Origin: Acanthamoeba lenticulata
Lineage: Eukaryota > Discosea > Longamoebia > Acanthamoebidae
NCBI GenBank assembly: GCA_002179805.1
Contig: NAVB01000120.1
Location: forward strand, 1-64,000
Direction: 5' to 3'
DNA length: 64,000 bases
The notes below the pieces were generated by a model, which saw nothing but the letters and a program-made list of their open reading frames with translations, was not told the origin of the DNA and did not search any database. The translations under genes and the position numbers were made by a program. Shown piece by piece: positions 1-10,754 of this stretch. Each line of letters begins with the position of its first letter. Within the stretch, counting starts at the first letter, position 1.

Positions 1-888
1 TCAGTCAGCCAAAACGCACACAGTGGGGCGAGTCAAAGAGCCACGCCGCACCGCGCATGGTGGAGTTGTTGGAGCAGACGATGATGTGCAGATCTTTCCC
101 GCGGTAGTGCTCTGTCACGGCGTTGACCATGCGCGCTTCTGTTCACGGCGGTGGCGCCAGTCAGAGAATGATAATGATGCGCGACCAAAGAGGCGCAGTA
201 CGGTGGTCAATCACTATCTCAGCTCGTTTCAGGTGGTTTTGGGCGATGTCCAGCACAATCAACCTGGACCGCGCAGGTGAGCAATGAACAATTAAATGCA
301 AAAAAAATGAAGCAAAGGGCCACGTACTGGCCTGTCTCGGTGCCGAGCACGACGTAGTGGTCGACGATGCTGAAGCATGATATTCTTGAACGCGACGCAG
401 CATCACTGACTCTCCAAGGCCACACCACGGTCCTCTACAACCAGGCAAACAACAAGCGCTATCAGAACGAGTTGTCAACAACAACAACAACAACACAAAG
501 TAGCAATCGTGACGATACCTGGCCGGTGGCGATGTTGAGCGTGACTAGCTGTGCGGAGAACAAGAAGAAAAAATGTAATGAGAGCACGTCATAAACCCAC
601 AACGATCCCCACAACCAGGGCACGCCTAGGTGAGGTCTTTTTTCCTTTTATCATTCTTATTCTTATTTTTATTTTTATCTGCGTGGGAGAGGTGCGTGCT
701 GGAGAACGTGCCTGGTACTCTTGGTTGAGGTAGAAGAGGTTGGAGTTGATGGGTGAAATGGCAAGGCCGTTGCGGAGTTGGGGATGTACGGGCCAAACCC
801 AGCCCCTGGTCAAGGGCCTGCCCGTTGACTGAAGCAGCACCCCCTCGGCAAACTCACTCTGCTGCGTACCGCCCCAGAACACGTCCAT
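1..888 (-). CDS. Partial beta-propeller-like protein, unrecognised (3' end off window)
   Basis: I do not recognise this gene. On the minus strand, spliced exons read as one soluble protein. The first ATG I trust is at 886-888 (MDVFWGGTQQ). Later exons give strand-turn-strand blocks typical of beta-propellers: LVTLNIATGQ, then YVVLGTETGQ joined over an intron to LIVLDIAQ, then HIIVCSNNST followed by a WLFD motif near the left edge. Introns have GT and AG ends (for example near 243-320 and 432-510). The join between the last two exons (about 150-195) does not resolve cleanly in frame, so either a non-canonical splice or a local sequence error is possible. An open frame runs upstream to about 1150 without an ATG, so the true start may lie further 5'. 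WD40-like is a guess from pattern only. Confidence 0.45.
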
Positions 889-1193
889 CTTACCCCTTCC
901 TCTTGCTTCTGCGCGATTTGAAAATAAATAAATATAAAAATACGTGCTTTCCGCAAGATCCTCAGCGCGTACTGTGGGCCGTACCTCAGCAGCGAGTCGT
1001 CAACAACAGAATGAACACGAATACTAGCCGGCCAGAAACGAAGGTGGTGTCCTTTCCCCAGTCCACGCCCGCTTTGGGCTTCTTTGTGTGTCAGCGATGT
1101 CCAGCAAGCTGCTAGGCTCCCGTTGGGGAGTAAGATTGTATATTTGAAATGTTTTCTGTTCCCGTTGCTACGGTCTTTTTGGTTTGGCCTCCT

Positions 1194-3923
1194 TCAAGGA
1201 GACGACGAGGACGAAGGCGCCGAGAACCAGCGCCACACTTTCCACGACGCTGCTCGCTTCTCGCGGTGGTGGCTGCTATGGTGCTGTGATGAGAGCTCCT
1301 CTTCCTGTTGCTGCGGGGCAGGGTCCTCAAGCTGCTTGGGCTCCTCCCGCACGACAAAGTCCTCGCCCTCGCGCTTCTTCTCGTCGGTCTCCACGACCAC
1401 GGCGGAAGCAACATCATATCGACCGCCATCGGCGTTGATGCGGGCGCGCTCCTCGTCGGCGAGGAACAAGTGGTCGGCCAGGTGGCGCAGCACGCCGAAC
1501 CCAATGTGGTCGATACAATCCAGCTCCTCGTCCTCGTCTTTCTGGTGCTGACGGCGGCTGCATCGACACCCAAGCCAACAACATACATGAGCCACGATTT
1601 TAAACAATTTAAACAACATGGCGGGCTGCAAGGAGGAGGGTACCTGATGAGGGGGATGTGGACCTTCTCGAGGAGCGTCTTTTTACAAACAATATTTACA
1701 TGCGAGAGGTAGGTGTCGAAGCGCACGCCAATACGCTCCCATTCTAGCTCGCTGAGGGCCTGATGGAGTCGATGGTCAACATGAGCGATGAGGTGGGGCG
1801 TGATAAAAATAAGAATAAATATTTACCTGGAACATGGCCCGAAGCTCTGGCCCGCGCGAATCGTTCTTGAAGAACAACTCGCCTTCTTCTGCCACCTCTT
1901 CGCTGTCCTCGGCTTCGACCGTAGCGCCGTCCACCGCGGCTTCCCCTGTACATGCGACGGCCGCTTCGCCATTACCATCCTTCGTTTCGTCCACCACTTC
2001 CACATCGACGTGCTCGCTCACATCTTCGCGTCTTTCCTCGTGGCCGGTCGCCGCAGCCTCGTCACCACAGTTGTCATCGTCGGCGACGGCGGAGGCCTGT
2101 GTGGCGGTGGCCGTGGTCGTAGTCGTGGTGGAGCCGCGTCTGCTGTTGCTTCGGCTGCTGGTCGTGGCCTTGGGCAGGGTGATGGGCTCGTCGAGGATGC
2201 ACGAGTACTTCTCCGACAATCGCAGTTGCCTGAGGCGGGACAGGAACGGGTTGTAGGGCATGATAGCGGCCGTAGAGAAGGGCACCTGCAAGTCGCTCCG
2301 CACGTTGGCGTAGATCGACCGCCGTCGGAACAGCGCCAGCGCCTGGTAGAAGGGGGACCCTGTGCCACCACCACCACCCCAACGACGAGTCAAGTTGACA
2401 CTCGGTGAGATTCAGCTGCTTACGCCAGAGACTGGAACCTTGGGGCTTACCTCGCTCGCATATCCGGTAGAGCAGTGGTTCGTCCTGATCCTTGTCCTCG
2501 AGCATGAGCTGGCGCCCTGCCGTGTATCGCGCGAGGAGCAAATGGTCAACAACAACAACAACAACGACGACAAGAAGAAGAAGAGGTCGTGGGTTTGAAG
2601 GAAGCGGTGACGTACCTGTGCGCGAGAAGAGGTGGGAAGTGAAGAACGAGATGATCGGGTTGAGGCCCCGTTGTGGTCGACGCGAGCCAAGATGCGGGGT
2701 GGCGAACGTGATAAAGTTCTGCGGTGTGTGCGAAAGGAAAGGGGTCAATCTCCACGTAACCGAAGAGGCTAAAGCAAAAGGCTATGCACAACGCGTACAT
2801 AGGGCTCCCACTGGTCGAAGAAGCCTTCAGCAAAGAGGTAGCCGACGCAGTAGCGCGCGTAGAGGCCGCCCAGCGAGTGGCCGATGATGGAGAAGCGCAG
2901 CTTGGCGTCGCCATTGGCCTCCTGCGAGCCCTTGCGGGAGGCTGCCATCTTCCTGGCGAACTCGATGACCTCTCGGCCCAGGCGCTCACCGCCCACGTCG
3001 ATGCCCTCGTGGGTGGCCAGGAAGCCATGATTGGACTTGGCGATCAACTGTGAAACGTTTTACATGATGAGGCCAGACCGCATGTGCTTGCGCGTAAGAG
3101 AACGTGTAAAGAAGTGAGGGTGTAAGCGAGGCACAGAGGGAGGCATCGTACAATGGCTAACGTGTCACCATATGTAGCAGTGAGCACGCTTGCAACGCGT
3201 ACCAGGTCCCCCACACCTACACAAGCGACGGAAGAAGAATAAGAAAAGTAAAAATAAAAATAAAAATAAAAAATGAAGAGATGCACACAGGAGAAAAGGA
3301 AGAGGACCTCCATGAAGGCCGTGCGCGAGGACCACGAGGTGGGTAGCACGAGCGAGCTTGGCGCTCAGCGCTTGTTCGGTGTCCAGTGCCGTTTGCTCAT
3401 CTTCGGGTCGGTCGTGGCTGGTTGATGCAGAAGTAGTGGAGGAAGAGTACAGGCTCGTGGGCACGAAGGACAGGCTGCGCGACAGCGAGCTCCAGCCCCA
3501 GTTCGGTTGTGCTTCGGGAGAGTGCGTTGATACGGGACCAGAGATGGAGAGCACAGAAGGTGAAGAAGAGTACAGGGCGGCCGAAAGGTCGTGACCGACG
3601 GTCGCATCGTCTTCGGCGTTCCCGTCAAATGTTTGTTCGTCAACTCCTTGTCGCGGCACGTTCCGAGGAGATGTTGCTGCGCCAACAATGCTGTTAACCA
3701 CAGTTCTGCCCAAAACGTGCATGTCTGTGTCTTGTTGTGATGTTTGCGAATAGGGCTCCTCGTCCTCCTCTTTAATGATGCTGAATTGTTCGTCAATTTC
3801 GGCAAGGGCGTGCGATTCGTGATACTGTTCGTTGTTGGTGTCGTGCGAGAGGAAGTCTGTGTGATTGGCGTATAGCGCAGGACAGGCGGCAGGAGCCGCC
3901 GTTGAGGCTCCCGCTTCATCCAT
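1194..3923 (-). CDS. DUF676-family serine esterase/lipase (ROG1/FAM135-like)
   Basis: This multi-exon gene encodes a putative serine esterase of the DUF676 alpha/beta-hydrolase family, which acts on lipid esters. An acidic, low-complexity N-terminal region leads into THLVVLAHGLHG (about 3345), where HG starts the hydrolase fold. The next exons give HGFLATHEGIDVGGERL (about 3020) and the nucleophile elbow IGHSLGGLYAR (about 2880), with Ser in GHSLGG. They are followed by TFATPHLGSR (about 2700), the family's second signature. C-terminal exons (1700-1630, 1600-1194) supply a candidate catalytic His in YLSHVNI and then an acidic/Gln-rich tail ending in a Ser run. The start is the first ATG of the 5' exon; the frame extends upstream but has no ATG there. 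Substrate and location are unknown. Confidence 0.8.
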
Positions 3924-4372
3924 CACCAAGATCGTCGTCCTCCCCGCAAGCCCACCCAAGGCGCAAACGCATTGCAAAGAAATCGCGAAGAAAATTGCCA
4001 AGCCCCAAATCTGCGGCGGAGAGAAGGGAAAACTAGCTTGCCTACTGGTTCATAACAAGCTTAAAATTCTTGCATGGTCGTCGGAGGAATTTTTGTGGTA
4101 TGTCACAACAGCCAAAGAAGCGCAAGGAAAAAAATAGGAAAAGGCAAGAAGGTCCTTCTGTGGTCAGAGCCGCCACGTCCCAACCCTGCGCGGGAGGACA
4201 GCCAACACGTCCCAACCGGAGGCACGAAATGAGGGTGCACCCAGGAGCTTAAACCTAATCATTGAGGAGCCGTAGCGAGGGCGGTCATTCCCCGTTCTCT
4301 CTGCGCGACTCTTCGCCAACCTGCACTAGCCAGCAACCACACTTGTGCACGACACTTCACCCAGCACTCTCT
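3924..4372. other. Intergenic region between divergent genes
   Basis: This is the shared upstream region of the minus-strand esterase and the plus-strand small gene. Short frames here show no family signature. No clear TATA box or repeat was seen. Confidence 0.5.
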
Positions 4373-4597
4373 ATGACCACCCTTGCTTTCTCGAACTCGG
4401 TGAGCGCACCTACCACCCTGGAGGACAGCACCAGCGCCCGGACAACGGACACACTCATTGGCACCCTCCTCGAGGGGCTCGAAGCCAGCTGGTGCGAGCT
4501 GCTCGACGCTGTCACCAATGGCTTCCAGGACAAGGCCTTCGCACCGAGCGACCCCGCAGGCACCTTCTCTTCATGGCTTATTGACGACGACAACTGA
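4373..4597 (+). CDS. Small orphan protein, 74 residues
   Basis: This is an uninterrupted small frame starting with ATG at 4373 and ending in TGA. It encodes a Thr/Ser-rich N-terminus, a likely amphipathic helix (DTLIGTLLEGLEASWCELLD), and an acidic end with SSWLIDDDN. No domain is recognised. It sits just upstream of the xpt-like gene on the same strand. The frame also extends 37 codons upstream but without an ATG. GC content and codon usage resemble the neighbours, and the helix pattern is more protein-like than the shadows around it, so I keep it as a weak gene candidate. It could instead be part of a 5' UTR or a missed exon. Confidence 0.35.
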   Translation: MTTLAFSNSVSAPTTLEDSTSARTTDTLIGTLLEGLEASWCELLDAVTNGFQDKAFAPSDPAGTFSSWLIDDDN

Positions 4598-4854
4598 GCC
4601 CTTATTTTTGAAGCTTCACCAGCCACTTGAAGAGACACTGTAATGCCAGGCCATAGTGACCTTGGCTACGCAACCACCCCCGTTTGTAAATACAACTCCA
4701 ACGTTTCACACACAACTCGTTTCCTTGTACAAGGAAGCGCTTGGCCTTGGCCCATGTCCCTCTTGCTCCGCATAAACTGCGCAACGCGTTTTTTGTAGCC
4801 GCTCAAGAAAACGCGAAACTTTGTTGGAGCTCTCTTGGCACGGCACTGTTCTAG

Positions 4855-5828
4855 ATGGCACTAGCTCTCCGAGACCGCATTGCCCAGGACGGCCGCAACT
4901 TGGGTCGTGGCATTCTTAAAGTTGATGTGCGTTATCTCAGCTTTTGCTGCCCTCTATCTCATCATCCATCTATCGCTGAGGACAAAACAAAATTTACTTT
5001 CATGCTTGTGCACAGGGGTTCATCAATCACATGATTGACCCCGTACTCATGCGTTCTTGCGCCGGAGAGCTTGCCGAGCGATTCAAGGTTCATTGCGATT
5101 TCTCCCGTAGATGCAGATTTCATCTTTACCACGCTAAAATGCACAACCCACCACACAGGGACTGGGCGTGACCAAGATCCTCACCGTGGAAACTTCAGGC
5201 GTGGCACCTTCGCTCATGACTGGTTCGTTGAAGCAACCATCTGCTGTCCATTAGGTCTCTTTACTAAAAAAGAGGACCTGACGCCAGGCCTTGAGCTGGG
5301 CTGTCCGGTCATCTACTGTCGCTCGGGCAAGCGCCCCATCACCATGGACCACTTCCTCACCACGGAATCCGTTTCACACACGGTGAACTTCCTCGCACGT
5401 GGGCATGACTAGGACCAGCATGAGCTCACGAGTCTCTTCTGCGCCGGTGTGTAGAAAGGTGGCTCGGTCTCGCTCTTTGTTTCGCAGGAGTACCTAAAGG
5501 CTGCCGACAAGGTCCTCATTATTGACGACTTCCTGGCCTCTGGCACGACCATCCGGGCGCTTATGAACTTGATAGAGCAGGCTGGTGCCACCCTGGTGGG
5601 TATCGGCTCCCTCGTGGAGAAGAGCTTCGAGGTACAGCAGTTTTCCTCTCCTTTGGCCGCCTGGGTGATCCTGAGCGCTGATGCGCGTTCTTGAACGGTC
5701 ACTCCACACAGGGTGGGCGCGAGGTTTTGAGCAAGCTCACGCAAGTTCCCATCGTGTCGCTCGCTGTCATTGACGCCATGGAGGGCGACTCCATCACCTT
5801 CGCACCGCTTGCGCGGCCGCAGCAATAA
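4855..5828 (+). CDS. xpt: Xanthine phosphoribosyltransferase, bacterial Xpt type
   Basis: The product is predicted to salvage xanthine: xanthine plus PRPP gives XMP plus pyrophosphate. Spliced exons follow the bacterial Xpt order throughout: start MALALRDRIAQDG, then ILKVD joined to GFINHMIDPVLM, LAERFK joined to GLGVTKILTVETSG, and VAPSLMTG joined to LELGCPVIYCRSGKRPIT. The PRPP-binding loop is VLIIDDFLASGTT, and VGIGSLVEKSFE and GGREVLSKL follow. Introns are about 4923-5016, 5089-5159, 5219-5290, 5381-5454 and 5631-5712; donors are GT and acceptors AG. The start is the only ATG in frame before the first motif. Length is that of the family, with no extra domains. The closeness to bacterial Xpt rather than to eukaryotic HGPRT suggests ancestral lateral transfer followed by intron gain; this is inference. 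Confidence 0.88.
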
Positions 5829-6024
5829 AAAAAAGAGGCGGTTCAACGGCTAGGACAGAAAGGCGGGAAAAATGGTGGGCCCGGGCGCGGAAAAAGGGTA
5901 GTGGGGTGCAAATCTTTTAACTGTTTTATCTGTTCTACATCTCGAGAATGAGCAGCCGCCTATGTACAAGCCATTCCTCTTGCTCGAGCAAGTGACTGTG
6001 CCGAGACAGACACACACACACACC

Positions 6025-7096
6025 TTACGCCAAGGCCACGCGACGGATGTTCCGCACGGTGTGGTTCTCGTGTTGAATGTTCTGTGAAGAAGAAGAAGGA
6101 GAAGAAGAACGACGGTAAGGCGTGTGTCGATGCCGAGAAGAAAAAAAAAAATGCGAGGGAAAAGTGAAGGACTCGACGTACGGTTTGCTTGTTGTTGAGG
6201 AAATCGACCTGGTACTGCCACTGGCCGCTCTTGACAGCGCGCACGTCGCACATGCCGGGATTCTTCTTGTAATCGAGATACGCCTTCTCCACGACATCCG
6301 AGGCCGCCGCATCGTAAGGCATCCAGCGTGCGCCCTCCTGGTACTGCCAGGTGTGATCGTAACCGGCCGGCGTCGTCTTGGGACCAGACGAGGCTGACGC
6401 AGAAGACGAAGCCTTTTCGCGGCTTTCCGCCCGGCTGGACCGCGAAGAAGAAGAAGAAGAAGCCTTGGCTTCCTTGGCCTTGCTGCTCGACGACGACGAG
6501 GACTTGCTCTTCTTCTTCTTGTCCTTGGACGACGAGGACGAGCGCTTGGGCGATTTCGAGCGAGAGGAAGAGGAGGAGGAAGACTTCTTGCTCTTCTTGC
6601 TGGACGACGAGGAGGAAGATTTCTTGGAAGAAGAAGACGACGACGAAGAAGAAGTCCTCTTCTTCCTCTTCTTCAGTCCGAGCTTGTACTTGCCGTGCGA
6701 GAGGAGGCGATAGCGGGCACCGGAATGCGAGAGGTAGCCCTCTTCGACGGCGGCCTTGAAGGCGCGGCGGAGGAAAATCTTGAAGTTGTCCGGCAGGTAC
6801 TTGCCGTGGTGGGCCTCGATGTGCTTGGCGATGGCGGCCGCGCTGGCGCCCGACGGCTCGGCGAGCTCGACGATGGCGCGGGCGATCATCTTGGCGTAGG
6901 TGGGCTTCTTGGACAGCTGGCGTGGCGTGAGCTTCTTCTTGGGCGCCGACGCCGACGCAGCGGCCTCCTTGGCCTCCTCCTCGCGCTTCCGCTGGTTGGC
7001 CAGACGGAGCGCGCGCGAGGGCTGGATTATGGTCGTGTAGTCTTGCGGCTCACGCTTGACCGCCTTGGCGCGACGCGGAATCGATTCTCTTTGCAT
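6025..7096 (-). CDS. Linker histone H1/H5 domain fused to a WWE domain
   Basis: Two exons (7096-6182 and 6081-6025) encode 323 residues. Residues 1-60 are basic. Residues about 63-131 form a winged-helix linker histone domain: KPTYAKMIARAIVEL, then SGASAAAIAKHIEAHHGKY and LRRAFKAAVEEGYL. Residues about 141-235 are a Ser/Lys tract like an H1 tail. Residues about 248-320 match a WWE domain: TWQYQEGARWMPYD, then VVEKAYLDYKKNP, GQWQYQVDF, and after the intron NIQHENHTVRNIRRV. The two Trp pairs and the end Glu/Arg pattern are the WWE signature. Known WWE domains bind poly-ADP-ribose or ubiquitin-system partners, so a chromatin protein that reads PARylation is inferred. The start is the first ATG before the basic region; a longer frame upstream lacks an ATG and is Pro/Thr-rich. 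Confidence 0.85.
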
Positions 7097-7481
7097 TCTC
7101 TGCTTGTATGTGGTTTCTGAAACTACGACTATGACGGTCTGTACCGTTGGTGGTGGTGGTGTGGGAGGAGACGGTGGAGTCAGAAAAACTCTGGGACAAC
7201 TAACGGCCGGTCGCGTTGTCGTCGGTGGTCTAGCTGGTCGCTGTGTGAGGTAAAATAGCAAGAAGTCGGAGAAGGCCGACAATTTATCCGTTACGTGGTG
7301 GCGTAATTGCTTCGGGGAAGGTGGAAATGGCAAAAGCTTATTGGAATGGATTGTGTTTTGGGAGTTTGAATTGCGTTTGTCATAACCGGTGGTTCGAGTG
7401 TCGGCCAGGGCGAAGGCCCCATCGTGAAGAAATGGAGGCGCAGAAAGAAAACAGAAAGATAAGAAAAAGCAAGAAGCAAGG

Positions 7482-8910
7482 ATGGATCTTCTCTTGGCCG
7501 GCTATGGCAGCAGCGACGATGAAGATGAAACACAAAAGGAGGAGGTGCCAGCAGAAGCAACAAGGTGCGGTTTATCATCGCAAATGATGCGGCAGCTCAC
7601 CCAAAGTGTCTCACGTTGTAATTTTCATCTTGCAGCGCGCCAACAAAGTCTTCAACACTTTTCTCGAAGCTGCCTCCTCCTGCTTCTTCCTCTTCTTCAG
7701 CCTCCTCTCTCTTCTCTCGCCTGCCTGCCCCCTCGGCCTCCTCAACCTCTTCAACGGCCAAATCTGCTGCCGGTGGGGAAGGAGCCATGAAGGGTGGCAA
7801 GCGTACGGTCTCCCTCATGCTGCCCATCCCGAAGGAGGCCTTGCGCGACGACTATGAAGACGAATTCATGCGCTCTAACGGACCAGCCCTGCCCGAGGCG
7901 CCCAAGGCCACCGGTCTCTCGGCCCTTCTCCCGGCACCCAAGAACCCCCATCCGACCAAGCGTCCGCGCCTGGCGCCACCCAGCGTCACTCGCCGCCAGG
8001 CCGAGAGCGACGCTGACAAGCCAGCCACGCCCAGCGTCGCCACGACAACCACCAAACCCAGCACTGAGACAGCTGCCGAAGTTTCGCGGCCCGCCACTAC
8101 TGCCACCGCTGCTGCTGCAGCGAGCACCACCAGCCGTGCTCCGGCACGTTCGCTCCGTGCTTTGGCGCCACAGCCTTCAGCGCCCGCGCCAGCGCCGGCA
8201 CCTGCACCGGTGCCTGCCGCCACTGCAGACCCGTACGCCGGGGCTGAGGCCTACCAACATGGCCAGTACTACGACCAACAGCAGCAGCAACAGTATTACT
8301 ACGGCCAAGATCCCAGCGGGGCGTACGGATATGCCGGCTATGAGCAGGCCGGCTACGGTTACGCTCAACAGCAGCCACAGGAGACACCGCAGTACCTGCC
8401 ACAGGACCTGCCTGAGCCGCCACCAGAGGTAAGCCAAAACATCAAAATACACAAAATACACAAAAAAAAAAGAAAAAGAAGTGAAATGACTGATGGTGCT
8501 TCTGTGTTGGATGGTGCAGTTCACGCGCGAGTGGGAGCACTTGGCGCGGGGTGCCAAGATCGTGGATGTGAGCCAGGCCCAGATCACCGATACCAGCGGG
8601 TGGAGCAAGGAGTTCATCCAGCAGAACCTGGCCAAGGCGTCCTCTGTACGATCGCTCCTCCTCGTTCATTATTGTGCATGTCTTATCATCATGATCATCG
8701 CCATCGATCTTACTTGGCCTCATCATCTGGCGACGTCTCGTGCTACAACAGGGCGTCTCAGCCAAGGACCGGCCAGGCGGCATGCAGCGGCGCAAGCATC
8801 AGATCACGTCGTTGGCGTTCGAAGCCAAGCAGCGCGAGCTCGAGCTCCTCAACCAGCGCGCCACCGCCCAACGCACCAAGTCCGAGACGTGGGGTAAATA
8901 CGGTTGGTAG
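7482..8910 (+). CDS. PRCC: PRCC-family protein (proline-rich, mitotic/splicing-associated)
   Basis: The product matches PRCC, a nuclear protein linked to pre-mRNA splicing factors in animals. The N-terminus MDLLLAGYGSSDDEDE matches the family's acidic start. After a short intron come FSKLPPPASSSS and LFSRLPAPSA, then KRTVSLMLPIPKEAL, then GLSALLPAPKNPHPTKRP, a family hallmark. A Pro/Ala and Tyr/Gln-rich middle follows (Gln-run near 8280). The last exon carries the conserved end QRRKHQITSLAFEAKQRELE and finishes with WGKYGW, close to the KYGF end of animal PRCC. Introns lie at about 7565-7636, 8430-8518 and 8646-8751. The start fits because the acidic motif begins at once. Confidence 0.87.
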
Positions 8911-9072
8911 TGTGTCGAGTGCCTTGTGTCTGTGTGTTTGTATGCCCTCCCCGCCTTCTTCCTCTTCTACTTTCGGCACAAATCCTCTTCAAACGCAAAC
9001 ACCCAAGCACGTCTGGTCTTGTTCGCGGCTTCTTGATGCTGTACAATTTGGGGGGAAGAGGAGCGGGCGGCA

Positions 9073-10449
9073 TCACTTCTTTTCGGTAAAGTTGGTGTGA
9101 CCCGTCGCCATGGCGTGCTCCGTGGCGCCCTTCTCGCCGACCAGCACTAGACAGAAAGAGAGGAAGTTGATGTGTCAAGACCTGAGGAGGCAGAAAGAAA
9201 TGACGTAACGAACCGGCTTGGCAGTCGCCGCAGAGGAGGCGGAAGGAGCCGGTGTCCGTGTAGAGGTGTTGCGCGTTGAAGCCGCGCACGAGGGTGAGCG
9301 CCTCGCGCTGGACGTAGGCGTCGTGCGGCGCAAAGACGGTCATGTCAAAGTCCTCCGGCCCAGCTGGCACAAAGTTGAGGCCGAACGCGTCGTAGTGGAG
9401 GCCGTCGTAGACCAGGAACACGCGCTGCTTGTAGCCCTTGCTCTCACCTGTCGACCACCAACCCTCCATAGTCAGCCACCGTTCACGTTGCCATGCAATT
9501 CAATGTTGCTCTACCGTAGCAGTCCATCCGGGTAGAGGCCACGTCAAAGGCAGCGATCTCGGTCTGGTAGTGGTCAGCGAGGATGGCCAGCTCGATGGCG
9601 CCGCCCCATGACTTGGGCTGCACGATCCACTGAGCATATTCGGCGTTGGGTCGGCCCAGGTACACCTCCGAGAAGGTCTCTGGATCTGCGCACAGGCGGG
9701 CGGTGAGAGGTGTCCTCGACTCGACGAACGGGCGAGGCATGTACCGGCGCGAACGATGTCGGCGATGAGTTGGCGGAGGGCGGTAGCCTTGCTGCGCGAG
9801 TGGCCCTCGAGCACATACCTATGGTGTCGTTGCCTCCCCCCGGGGCCTACAGGTGAGCACGCGCTCCTGTGCACGGCGGTGTACGTTGCGGCTGGCGCAC
9901 CCAACGGCGTTGAAGAGGCAGCTGTTGTCGTCGGGCATGACGCGTCGGATCACGATGCCCTCGTTGTTCAGCGGTGGCGCATCCCTAGGCGGCTCTGGTC
10001 GACGTACAGCAGACGCTGCTGGCGGAGTAGATCCGCCAGTGTTAGACGTTTCAGCTGGCGTGGCGGGCAGAGGCGCCTGTGCGGCGGCCGGTGGTGGCGT
10101 CGAGAGGGGCGTGGGCGATCGCTCGGCGGTGACGGTGTCGCCGTTGGTCACGAGGGCCGGGAACACGAGGGCGGACTCGTCGCTCTCTTGTAGCAGCTTC
10201 GGTGGATAACCCGCCTTTACTGCAGCCTAGCGGTGAGCGCCTGCGGCATAGGTATATTGGGAACAGGAAGACGCACGCAAAAGGTGTGTAACGGGAATGG
10301 TGGTGACTTGGGAGAGGGCTTGCTTGAAGGCTCCCCATCGTATGTCCGCAGGCATGTCCCGCACGTTTTTCACCCCGTCGCTACTTCTCACACGCAGATT
10401 CTGATTGCAGTCCACTCACATGAGCATGTTGGTGTAACTTAACTTTCAT
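9073..10449 (-). CDS. YOD1: OTU deubiquitinase, YOD1/OTU1 type
   Basis: The product is predicted to be a cysteine protease that trims ubiquitin chains and acts with p97/Cdc48 in ER-associated degradation. The order is that of YOD1. A ubiquitin-like/UBX-type N-terminus (LRVRSSDGVKNV, then DMPADIRWGAFKQAL and KAGYPPKLL) is followed by a Pro/Ala linker and the OTU catalytic core. The core has Asp-Cys in VMPDDNSCLFNAVG, then ELRQLIADIVRADPETFSE and WGGAIELAILADHYQTEI, and the catalytic His in YDGLHYDAF. The C-terminus is a C2H2 finger (LLCGDC, then TEHAMATGH). The exon with LRVRSSDG lacks its own ATG. A two-codon first exon at 10449-10444 (ATG AAA) with a GTTAAG donor and a CAG acceptor before 10400 gives MKNLRVRSS, so I chose that start; it is tentative. 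Confidence 0.86.
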
Positions 10450-10754
10450 AGTACAGGAGCAGTGCATCGGCCAGCGTACCATCTCGTTGTTTTAAGTTGT
10501 TTTCATTTTTTTTTCATGTTGTCCTTTTTGTGCGCATTTCTTTTTGACGCAGGAGGAAAATGGTGATTATTTTTCTTTTGTCTGTGTCTGTTCGCGTCAC
10601 GGGTGGAGTACCTCAAAGAGCAAGGCGAAGCATCGGAGGGAAACAGCTGAAATGGAGACCGCTTCGCCCATTGGGTGCTGTCCTTGTCTCATCCAAACAA
10701 ACGGACCTCCACTGAGGGGCTCATTTTCCTAGCGCGCCACCAAAGCGAAGAGCC
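10450..10754. other. Intergenic region between divergent genes
   Basis: This is the upstream region of YOD1 (minus) and the His-rich repeat gene (plus). It holds a T-rich run near 10505-10540. A 62-codon frame at 10544-10732 has no recognisable features and is not called. Confidence 0.5.

Noticed and set aside
5960..6160. Read-through C-terminal extension of the H1-WWE protein into a hydrophobic tract
   Set aside because: It is an unspliced intron; a GT/AG intron at 6082-6181 restores the WWE end (NIQHENHTVRNIRR).
7097..7333. N-terminal extension of the H1-WWE protein
   Set aside because: The frame begins with a non-ATG codon and is Pro/Thr/Val-rich, so it is more likely 5' UTR.
10401..10415. 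GTG as the start codon of YOD1
   Set aside because: Nuclear genes use ATG and an in-frame stop precedes it; a short upstream exon explains the start better.
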